NCBI GenBank assembly: GCA_938008865.1
Contig: CALLJA010000076.1
Location: 1-5,548 of the forward strand
Origin: an uncultured Anaerolineales bacterium
Lineage (GTDB): Bacteria; Chloroflexota; Anaerolineae; Anaerolineales; Villigracilaceae
Reading direction: 5' to 3'
Length of the DNA stretch: 5,548 nucleotides
A program made the translations under genes and the position numbers. Shown one piece after another: positions 1-5,395 of this stretch (positions are counted from its first letter, which is position 1; the number at the start of each line of letters is the position of its first letter). Below the pieces are notes generated by a model that was not told where the DNA came from, searched no databases, and saw only the letters and a program-made list of their open reading frames with translations.

Positions 1-40
1 CGTTGTCGCGCAGGCACAGGCTGGTAATTACGTGGGTCAT
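1..40 (-). CDS. 4Fe-4S ferredoxin, N-terminal fragment (cut by window edge)
   Basis: Only the first 13 codons are inside the window, reading MTHVITSLCLRDN from an ATG at 38-40. This start closely matches the opening of small bacterial 4Fe-4S ferredoxins, which typically run M-x-H-V-I-T-x-x-C-x-x-x-x-x-C and continue into a CPVxCI cluster motif. Cys9 would be the first iron-sulfur ligand; the other ligands lie outside the window. Such proteins are soluble cytoplasmic electron carriers. A strong ribosome binding site (AAAGGAG, 47-53) sits 6 nt before the ATG and supports both the start and the strand. The gene is divergent from the acyltransferase/kinase operon and may share its intergenic region. 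The family call rests on 13 residues, so it is good but not certain. Confidence 0.66.
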   Translation of the reverse strand, partial: MTHVITSLCLRDN

Positions 41-46
41 GAGGTT

Positions 47-53
47 CTCCTTT
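47..53 (-). promoter_or_regulatory. Shine-Dalgarno site of the ferredoxin gene
   Basis: On the minus strand the sequence reads AAAGGAG followed by 6 nt (AACCTC) and then ATG. This is a near-ideal ribosome binding site and fixes the ferredoxin start. It contrasts with the divergent operon, whose first gene has no such site. Confidence 0.75.
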
Positions 54-69
54 GGCGGTCGAGCGGGGT

Positions 70-98
70 GTTTAAGCACAAGTCGTTGTTCTCTTCAA
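70..98 (-). promoter_or_regulatory. possible -35/-10 promoter for the ferredoxin gene
   Basis: On the minus strand TTGAAG (93-98) is followed after 17 nt by TTAAAC (70-75), or after 18 nt by TAAACA. The -35 half matches the TTGACA consensus well, while the -10 half matches only three of six bases. The position, about 30 nt before the ferredoxin start, is sensible. This is a weak call made from consensus and spacing alone. Confidence 0.28.
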
Positions 99-163
99 AA
101 AGATACGGCCCGCGTTCTTTGGCAATAGGAAAAACATACTGCTTCCTTCGTGCAGACTTACAC

Positions 164-169
164 TATAAT
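164..169 (+). promoter_or_regulatory. perfect TATAAT -10 box for a probably leaderless transcript
   Basis: TATAAT at 164-169 is a perfect sigma-70/A -10 hexamer. The A of the ATG at 177 lies 8 nt after its last base, so transcription would start at about 176-177, on or next to the start codon. No purine-rich ribosome binding site lies before that ATG. A convincing -35 box is missing: the hexamer at the 17-nt spacing is GCTTCC (141-146). The arrangement suggests leaderless mRNA. It also argues against the in-frame upstream GTG at 150, which lies before the promoter. Confidence 0.6.
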
Positions 170-176
170 CATCCCA

Positions 177-2603
177 ATGGACTCCAATGCTGACCTCAAA
201 CGTATCTCCACCCTGACCGCCAAAAACCTGCGCGATGTGGCTCGCACGCTCTCGGTAGAGAAACTTTCGCACCTGTCCCTGCCCGACGTGGACAAGGCGG
301 TGGACCTGGTCTCGCAGGTCATCCCAGCGGGCAACGTGCCTGGCATGATCCTGAGCGGACTGGCGCGCCTGCCTGGGCTACGACCGCCGCCGCAGAAGGT
401 CCATCAGGACGTCAACACGCTCTTTCAAGAAGTAAGGCGTGCCCTCGACCAGGTCCAGTTCGGGGCCGTTTTCGCGGGGCCTGCCGCCATCATCTGGGGC
501 TATCAGAACCTGCTCAAGCTGGCGGGCAAGGACCCCGAGTCCTCCTTTCCCGAAGGTACCTGGCAATTCTACGTGGATTACGCGCTGCGCGAGGATACGG
601 CCCGCCACACCAACGAGACGCATGGCTTCGACAGCATGCTGCGTCAGCATCGCATCCGCCTGAGCGATGTGGACCGCGTCACGGCCTGGGCCATGGCGGC
701 CATCACCTGCATCCAGCAATACGATGCCCTGCTGGCCAATGAGTGGTATGAGCGCGTCTCGCTCTCGCTGCTCGAGGAGGTCGCGCAGTCGGCGCGTTAT
801 CGTGGACTGTTCCGCGAATGGGAGGGACAGCGCCCCTACCGCCGCGAGGCCGAAGCCGCGGCAATGGACTATCCCACCTATCGTCGCTTCAAGTTCGATC
901 AATTTATCGGGACCCGCCTCCAGTCCCTGCCCAAAGCCGTTTACGCGGCCTGGACCTCGAAGCTGAACGCCGCCATCCAAAGCGACCTGCCCGCCTATCA
1001 ACGCCAGATGTCCATCCTGGCCTATCTCGACCCTGGCCCCTACGGCGAGACGCGCATTCCGTATCACCTCAGCCAGGCCCATGTGGCGATCATCCTGCAC
1101 GGCAACTACTACCTGCTGCCTGTCTGCGAACCTGGCACTTCCAAGCCGCTGGGCGTGGACCGTGTCCGCGCCCAGGTGGCGGCCATGCTGCGCTCACAGG
1201 CGGGGTCGCCCGCGCGGCTGATCTCGCTGGCGCGCGTCAAACGCGAGGCCCTGCCGAGTCTGCGTCATCGGCTGAACGCCGCCCTGGTCGGCGACATCGA
1301 GCAACTGCGCTTTGCCCCGATCCTGCTCAACATGGACGCACGCACGCGCGCCCTGCCGCTCTCCGAACTGCGTCAGGCCGAACGCGGCGTTGGCGATCAT
1401 CCGCTGACGGTCTTTAACACCGAAGAAACCTTCGTCTTCGACCAGTCGCACATCTTCTTCGACGGCGCCTGGGGCGCAGCCCTGGCCGAGATCATCACCA
1501 ACGAGGCACTCTCCTGGGCGGGTTATCTCAAATTACTCGGTCCCGCCGCCTCAGACCCGCAGCGGTTATATAAGCCCCTGCCCCTGCCACTCCACGAGGC
1601 CGACGTGGCCGAGATCCAGCAGGCCCCGCATATCTCGGCCGAGGTCGGCGCGGAAAATGCGCGCATCAACGTCAAGGCCTGCATGAATTTGCGCAAATTG
1701 TTCAAACAGCGCAACGACCTGCTGCAATTGACCATCAACGACCTGTTGGTTCTGTACCGCGCCATGCACGCCTTCACCTACCAGCCCTCCCCCGCCCTGC
1801 TGGCCGAATTGGGCAAACTGGCCGAGGCGCGCGAAGACACCTACCAGGCCGTCCTGCGCGGACTCGAAAACACCAACCGTCTCAACCCATCCTTGCTGAT
1901 CCCCATCGACGCCAGCCAGCGCGACCCGCGCGAGCGTCTGTATCCGCTCAACCTCGAAGTCCCGCTGGGCGAACTGGACCTGCTGAACCTGCACGCGTAT
2001 ACGATCCACGCGCTCGACCGCTACGAATCCGCCATCGGAGATCGGACCGCCAATTACGAGGACTTCAACAAGTACCAGCGCCTGTACCTGGCCTCACTGG
2101 CGGGTTTTGGCCTGTACCTGAGCCGCGCCAAGCAAGTGGCGGGCCAGGGACAGAGCGCCAGCGTCGGCGCGATCAAACTGCTGGCGCACTTGCCCACCCC
2201 CATCCAGCGCCTGCTCGACAAAGTCCCCGAACGCTTCGAGTTGATCAACAACCTGCTCAAAGGACAGGAAGTGTTCTCGAATATCGGCGCAGTAGCCAAG
2301 ACCAGTTCGCTGACGCGTTTCATCACCGCCAAGGATGACAACGAAAAGAAACAGCTCGTTTGGGGCGTAATGACCGATGCAAACGGTATAATGCAGGTCA
2401 GCCTGCGCGATTTCCGCCCGCACGTAGCGGCCCTGCTGGCCGCAGGCCGCAAGGACCTGGCCAGCCTCGTCACGCAGGATTATCTTGATACGTACGCCCT
2501 TGGCCTGAACGCCTACATCCACGACCTGATCCGCATCACCACCGCCAGCCGCGAGACCCAGACCGCCAAAACTCCGCGCCTCAAAGACACCGCTCATGAA
2601 TGA
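177..2603 (+). CDS. divergent choline/carnitine O-acyltransferase-like protein, 808 aa
   Basis: Large soluble protein with no signal peptide or clear membrane segment. From about residue 295 to 800 it follows the order of segments known from choline/carnitine acyltransferases. These are a core strand around H302 (HVAIILHGNYYLLPV), a helix plus strand ending in LLNMD, and the active-site strand FVFDQSHIFFDG with putative catalytic His425 in an HxxxDG motif. Then come a PLPLP segment, a helix at about 516-535 like the CoA-side LSPDAFIQ helix, a TSSLT stretch (709-713) resembling the family STS motif, and a WGVMTDANGI strand. Family enzymes transfer acyl groups between CoA and an alcohol such as carnitine. 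I cannot find the usual carnitine-binding segment (ATYESxxxxxFxxGRTDTIR type), so the acceptor is probably different or activity is lost. The N-terminal 290 residues look helical and are unrecognised. ATG 177 is preferred over the in-frame GTG 150 because TATAAT (164-169) lies between them. The stop overlaps the kinase start by 8 nt. The gene itself is certain; the fold is a memory-based alignment. Confidence 0.72.
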   Translation: MDSNADLKRISTLTAKNLRDVARTLSVEKLSHLSLPDVDKAVDLVSQVIPAGNVPGMILSGLARLPGLRPPPQKVHQDVNTLFQEVRRALDQVQFGAVFAGPAAIIWGYQNLLKLAGKDPESSFPEGTWQFYVDYALREDTARHTNETHGFDSMLRQHRIRLSDVDRVTAWAMAAITCIQQYDALLANEWYERVSLSLLEEVAQSARYRGLFREWEGQRPYRREAEAAAMDYPTYRRFKFDQFIGTRLQSLPKAVYAAWTSKLNAAIQSDLPAYQRQMSILAYLDPGPYGETRIPYHLSQAHVAIILHGNYYLLPVCEPGTSKPLGVDRVRAQVAAMLRSQAGSPARLISLARVKREALPSLRHRLNAALVGDIEQLRFAPILLNMDARTRALPLSELRQAERGVGDHPLTVFNTEETFVFDQSHIFFDGAWGAALAEIITNEALSWAGYLKLLGPAASDPQRLYKPLPLPLHEADVAEIQQAPHISAEVGAENARINVKACMNLRKLFKQRNDLLQLTINDLLVLYRAMHAFTYQPSPALLAELGKLAEAREDTYQAVLRGLENTNRLNPSLLIPIDASQRDPRERLYPLNLEVPLGELDLLNLHAYTIHALDRYESAIGDRTANYEDFNKYQRLYLASLAGFGLYLSRAKQVAGQGQSASVGAIKLLAHLPTPIQRLLDKVPERFELINNLLKGQEVFSNIGAVAKTSSLTRFITAKDDNEKKQLVWGVMTDANGIMQVSLRDFRPHVAALLAAGRKDLASLVTQDYLDTYALGLNAYIHDLIRITTASRETQTAKTPRLKDTAHE

Positions 2604-4422
2604 CCCCCTGATTGGAAAACTGCTCGGCAACTTCCGCGTCGAATCGCTGATCGGCAGCGGCGGCATGGCGCAGGTCTATCGCGGACGGGACGTCAAGCTG
2701 CAGCGCCCCGTGGCGATCAAGGTCATTGATGCCCGTTACCGCAAAGACCCCGATTATGCCCAACGCTTCGTCAAAGAAGCGCGCGTGATGGCCCAATGGC
2801 GGCATGAGAACATCTTGCAGATTTACTACGCCGACGACCAGGCGGGCCTGTACTACTACGTCATGGAATACATCGACGGCCAGGACCTGGCCTCGCTCAT
2901 GTCCTATTATGCCGAAGCGGGCGAATTGATGCCCATCGCCGACATCCTGCGCATCGGCCGCGCCATTGCGGGCGCGCTCGATTACGCCCACGTCCAGGGT
3001 GTGATCCACCGCGACGTGAAGCCGTCCAACGTGCTGGTGGCCCGCGACGGCCGCGTGGTCCTTGGGGATTTTGGCATGGCACTCGAAGTCCGTGACGGTT
3101 CGATGGGCGACGTCTTCGGCACGCCGCATTACATCTCGCCCGAGCAGGCCCGCCGCTCCGCCGACGCCGTGCCGCAATCGGACCTGTATTCCTTCGGTGT
3201 GATTTTGTACGAGATCCTGACGGGCGTGGTCCCATTCAACGACCCCTCGCCTGCCAGTGTGGCCCTACAGCACATCACCAACAAGCCGCCCGCCCCGCGC
3301 AGCATCAACCCCGACCTGCCGATGGAGGTCGAGGCCGTGTTGCTCAAGGCGCTGGAGAAAGACCCTAAAGACCGCTTCCAGTCGGGTGCGAAGCTGATGG
3401 ATGCGCTCGAGAAGGCGCTGGCAGTGACGAAGATTCCCTCCAAACTGCCGATGCCGCCCCTGCCCGTCAACGTGCCAACCATCCATCGTAGTGAAACCTC
3501 CATCGACGAACTCACGCGGCGCGGCATCCCCAGGCGTCCCGCGCCTGCCACCACCCGCATGGCGGCCGTCATCCCCCAAACTCCGCCTCCCACCGTGCGT
3601 GCGGAACTACCTCAGCCTGCTGCTGCCGTCCAGCCTGCGGAGGAGAAGCGCCGCGGTTTCCCGTGGTGGCTGGTGTTGATCCTCTTGCTGGCGGGCGCAG
3701 GCGGATTGTGGTACACAAACCCTGGCCTCTTTGCCTCCCTGCCGCTGCCTTTCCTGGCGGCGACAGCCCCTTCGGCCACTCCCCTGCCCTCGACCCCCAG
3801 CCTGGTTCCGACGAGCGAGCCATCCTCCACCCCCGCGCCGACGATGACCAGCGCCCCTACGCTGACCTTCACGCCTGTCCCTACGCAGGCCGAGGCAAGC
3901 CCCACCCCCCTTCCCAGTGAGACACCCACCCCGACCCTCGCACCGACCACAATTGTCACTGCCACGCCGATGCTCCTGCCCAGTTCGACGCCCGTGCCCC
4001 AGGCGACCGTGATGTATCCCGACGGCCAGCGCTTTATCCTGTTCTATAATGAAAGCAGCTTTGTGCTCCTGAGCCAGGGAACCTTGCCCCGCACCATGTC
4101 GGGCTTCGCATTCGAGCGTCTGGATGACGACGGGAAGGCGCTGCCGAATTACTTCGGCGGCTGGAACTGGCAGGGACAATTCGACGAGATTCGCAACGGC
4201 TACTGTGTGATGCTCAAGATCTACGGCAACACCGTCCCGTACCTCGACCCGCGCGAATGCAAGCGCGGGTACCTGAACGTCATCCAGTTCCGCCAGGCCA
4301 CGGACAGCCAGATCTTCTGGACAGCCCAGGAGAACAGCCGCCAGTTCCGCGTGCTGTGGAAGGATGAGGAAGTGGCCCGCTGCGCAATGGACGCAGGCAG
4401 TTGCGAAGTGTATATCCCGTAA
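2596..4422 (+). CDS. transmembrane serine/threonine protein kinase (PknB/Hanks type), 608 aa
   Basis: Cytoplasmic kinase domain, residues 14-275, with all catalytic elements. These are the glycine loop GSGGMAQV (20-27), ATP-binding Lys42 in AIK, helix-C Glu61, the catalytic loop HRDVKPSN (His138, Asp140, Lys142, Asn145), DFG (158-160), GTPHYISPE at the activation-segment end (Glu183), Asp196 and Arg260. It should therefore be an active ATP-dependent Ser/Thr kinase. A Pro-rich juxtamembrane stretch (about 280-350) leads to one membrane helix (about 355-373, preceded by KRR, so the kinase is inside). Outside are a Pro/Thr-rich stalk (about 390-470) and a 135-residue domain (474-608) that holds all four cysteines of the protein (537, 555, 596, 603). 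This is not the PASTA array of PknB or another sensor I can name. The ATG overlaps the upstream stop as ATGAATGA with no good Shine-Dalgarno site, which suggests coupled translation. The partner acyltransferase-like protein is a candidate substrate or effector, by context only. Confidence 0.95.
   Translation: MNDPLIGKLLGNFRVESLIGSGGMAQVYRGRDVKLQRPVAIKVIDARYRKDPDYAQRFVKEARVMAQWRHENILQIYYADDQAGLYYYVMEYIDGQDLASLMSYYAEAGELMPIADILRIGRAIAGALDYAHVQGVIHRDVKPSNVLVARDGRVVLGDFGMALEVRDGSMGDVFGTPHYISPEQARRSADAVPQSDLYSFGVILYEILTGVVPFNDPSPASVALQHITNKPPAPRSINPDLPMEVEAVLLKALEKDPKDRFQSGAKLMDALEKALAVTKIPSKLPMPPLPVNVPTIHRSETSIDELTRRGIPRRPAPATTRMAAVIPQTPPPTVRAELPQPAAAVQPAEEKRRGFPWWLVLILLLAGAGGLWYTNPGLFASLPLPFLAATAPSATPLPSTPSLVPTSEPSSTPAPTMTSAPTLTFTPVPTQAEASPTPLPSETPTPTLAPTTIVTATPMLLPSSTPVPQATVMYPDGQRFILFYNESSFVLLSQGTLPRTMSGFAFERLDDDGKALPNYFGGWNWQGQFDEIRNGYCVMLKIYGNTVPYLDPRECKRGYLNVIQFRQATDSQIFWTAQENSRQFRVLWKDEEVARCAMDAGSCEVYIP
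3766..4005 (+). repeat. low-complexity Pro/Thr/Ser stalk-coding stretch in the kinase gene
   Basis: Kinase residues about 391-470 are dominated by P, T, S and A, with repeated TP, TPTP and SSTP words (for example SETPTPTLAP). It lies directly after the membrane helix, so it should be an extended extracytoplasmic spacer that holds the C-terminal domain away from the membrane. Similar linkers are common on exported proteins of Anaerolineae-type Chloroflexota, and a shorter one follows the lipid-anchored cysteine of the dioxygenase in this window. Confidence 0.8.
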
Positions 4423-4426
4423 ATAC

Positions 4427-4456
4427 AAAGACGCCGCTGATACCAGCGGCGTCTTT
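4427..4456. terminator. bidirectional intrinsic terminator between convergent genes
   Basis: The arms AAAGACGCCGCTG (4427-4439) and CAGCGGCGTCTTT (4444-4456) pair perfectly over 13 bp around an ATAC loop. The stem begins 5 nt after the kinase stop codon and ends 13 nt before the stop of the convergent dioxygenase gene. The T run at the right end is short (TTT, then GATT), and the left end reads as TTT on the minus strand. The symmetric layout between convergent genes fits termination in both directions. Confidence 0.85.
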
Positions 4457-4469
4457 GATTCTCCGATGA

Positions 4470-5165
4470 TCAGGGCGTGATCACGAAGTTGAAATACGCC
4501 ACGTAATAACCTTCACGCTCCTCCAGGGTGACGATCAACGCGGGATCGAAGATGCCGTCCGAGGTGTTCCCCGCGGCGTTCGGGAAGTATAACTGACTGG
4601 TGTGGACCGTCCCATTGGGGGCCTGCACTTTGACGTGGATGTGCTCCGTGCGGCCAGGATACTCGCCAGGCATGACCGTTTCGAGGAAGTAGCGCCCCTG
4701 GCTGTCGGCAAATTGATGTCCTCGCAGGGTGTAGCCCGTGTTGTCGTATACGCCGTTCGCGTCGGCCTGCCAGAAATCCAGCCAGGCGTTGGGGATGGGC
4801 TGGCAGTTCGGGTCCAGCACGTAGCCGACCACGATCAGCCGTTCGCCCGCCATGCCTGGCTCGAACAGGATGTTCCGCTCAGGGGTATTGGGCGTGTAAT
4901 ACGGACCCTCGGTCTGTTCGGGCGTCAGGCCATTGCAGACGGGTGCAGGCAGGCTGATGAAGTTCGCGGCAAAAAGATCACTTGGCATTACCGTCGGCGT
5001 AGATGCGGGGGCTGTGGGAGATGCGAGTACTTCTGTTGGCGCGATGGTCGGAGCAATGGTGGACAGCGCTTCAAAGGACAGACTGGTGGGTGTAGGTGTT
5101 GCAGGGGTTGGCATACTGCAAGCGGAGAAGAGTAAAACCAGGAATATGATAAGGGTTTTCTTCAC
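4470..5165 (-). CDS. secreted lipoprotein, intradiol ring-cleavage dioxygenase family, 231 aa
   Basis: From the GTG start the protein opens KKTLIIFLVLLFSAC, a short lipoprotein signal peptide with lipid-anchored Cys16. A Pro/Thr/Ser linker follows (about 18-62), then a dioxygenase domain (about 75-231). The domain shows TEGPYY (86-90), WQADANGVY with iron-ligand Tyr140, PGEY with Tyr169, and GRTEHIHVKV with His175 and His177. Arg172 stands three residues before the first His, as in protocatechuate 3,4-dioxygenase. The non-haem Fe(III) site therefore appears complete. The family cleaves catechol-type rings between the hydroxyls using O2. This compact exported form resembles actinobacterial secreted intradiol dioxygenases, which act on lignin-derived aromatics. 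Its true substrate is unknown. The GTG at 5163-5165 is chosen because GGAG (5174-5177) lies 8 nt upstream and the signal peptide begins right there. Longer in-frame starts (ATG at 5196-5198 or 5220-5222) lack a ribosome binding site. Confidence 0.9.
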   Translation of the reverse strand: MKKTLIIFLVLLFSACSMPTPATPTPTSLSFEALSTIAPTIAPTEVLASPTAPASTPTVMPSDLFAANFISLPAPVCNGLTPEQTEGPYYTPNTPERNILFEPGMAGERLIVVGYVLDPNCQPIPNAWLDFWQADANGVYDNTGYTLRGHQFADSQGRYFLETVMPGEYPGRTEHIHVKVQAPNGTVHTSQLYFPNAAGNTSDGIFDPALIVTLEEREGYYVAYFNFVITP

Positions 5166-5173
5166 AGTAGATT

Positions 5174-5177
5174 CTCC
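5174..5177 (-). promoter_or_regulatory. Shine-Dalgarno site that decides the dioxygenase start
   Basis: Minus-strand GGAG stands 8 nt before the GTG at 5163-5165. It selects this start over the upstream in-frame ATG codons and places a proper lipoprotein signal peptide at the N-terminus. I see no clear -35/-10 pair for this gene in the repeat-rich region upstream. Confidence 0.65.
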
Positions 5178-5199
5178 AAGGAAAGTTTTTACAGACATT

Positions 5200-5246
5200 G
5201 CTGGTTTCGATACGCCGCACAAAAAGCGCGCGACTACTCAACCAGC
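5200..5246. repeat. REP-like intergenic palindrome (GGTTTCGATAC...CTCAACC type)
   Basis: The outer arms GCTGGTT (5200-5206) and AACCAGC (5240-5246) pair perfectly. The inner part (TCGATACGCCGC / GCGCGCGACTACTC) pairs imperfectly around an ACAAAAA loop. The wording GGTTTCGA...CTCAACC resembles dispersed intergenic palindromes that I recall from Actinobacteria and Chloroflexota genomes. It lies about 35 nt upstream of the dioxygenase start, so it may fold in that gene's 5' leader. Copy number cannot be judged from one window. Confidence 0.5.
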
Positions 5247-5255
5247 GGAATATTT

Positions 5256-5393
5256 GACCTCTTGCAAAAGTCCAGAACCTCACCACTGAGACACGGAGGC
5301 ACTGAGTTTTTAATCGATTTTCTCCGTGTCTCAGTGTCTCAGTGGTTCAAAAGGTTTTCTTACGCGTCGAACCTGCCACTTATGCAAGAGGTC
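5256..5393. mobile_element. 138-bp MITE-like element with 16-bp terminal inverted repeats
   Basis: GACCTCTTGCAAAAGT (5256-5271) and ACTTATGCAAGAGGTC (5378-5393) are inverted copies of each other, with 15 of 16 bases matching and the outer 11 perfect. They enclose 106 bp with no credible gene but a strong internal hairpin (5282-5346). The size, end structure and lack of coding capacity fit a non-autonomous transposable element mobilised by a transposase elsewhere in the genome. A possible target duplication TATT occurs at 5251-5254 and at 5394-5397, but the left copy is one base away from the repeat, so the duplication is uncertain. The right end lies 2 bp beyond the aminotransferase stop codon, leaving that gene intact. 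Confidence 0.55.
5282..5346. repeat. long hairpin of inverted 8-bp tandem units (CACNGAGN)
   Basis: The left arm holds three 8-bp units, CACTGAGA, CACGGAGG and CACTGAGT (5284-5307). The right arm holds three units of the same kind on the other strand, TCTCCGTG, TCTCAGTG and TCTCAGTG (5321-5344). The 25-nt arms (5282-5306 and 5322-5346) match at 22 positions, and the outer 13 match perfectly. The loop is AT-rich and carries the palindrome AATCGATT (5312-5319). The unit order differs between arms, so this is not a simple copied inversion. It could act as a terminator for the minus-strand aminotransferase or as the core of the mobile element. Confidence 0.7.
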
Positions 5394-5395
5394 TA

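Larger units (their letters stand above)
5166..5395. other. repeat-rich intergenic region without genes
   Basis: These 230 bp separate two minus-strand genes, the aminotransferase (upstream) and the dioxygenase (downstream). Besides the ribosome binding site, the palindrome and the MITE-like element, I see no convincing coding sequence or RNA gene. Base composition is clearly more AT-rich than in the flanking genes, especially at 5247-5280 and 5307-5321. Confidence 0.7.

Noticed and set aside
150..176. Upstream in-frame GTG start giving a 9-residue longer acyltransferase-like protein
   Set aside because: The TATAAT box (164-169) lies downstream of this GTG and no ribosome binding site is correctly spaced before it; ATG 177 fits better.
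378..1100. 240-codon open frame on the minus strand inside the acyltransferase-like gene
   Set aside because: Composition is a by-product of GC-rich codons of the plus-strand gene; no recognisable motif, and the plus-strand frame is continuous across it with family-like segments.
2387..2392. Perfect TATAAT inside the acyltransferase-like gene, a possible internal promoter for the kinase
   Set aside because: It lies about 200 nt before the kinase start, has no -35 element at a usable spacing, and the 8-nt gene overlap already explains kinase expression.
3607..4428. 273-codon minus-strand open frame opposite the kinase linker and C-terminal domain
   Set aside because: It is low-complexity (G, R and Q runs mirroring the Pro/Thr stalk), has no known motif and starts inside the terminator hairpin; treated as an antisense shadow.
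5282..5346. CRISPR array reading of the short repeated units
   Set aside because: Units are 8 bp, directly adjacent with no unique spacers, and inverted between arms; this is a hairpin, not a CRISPR array.
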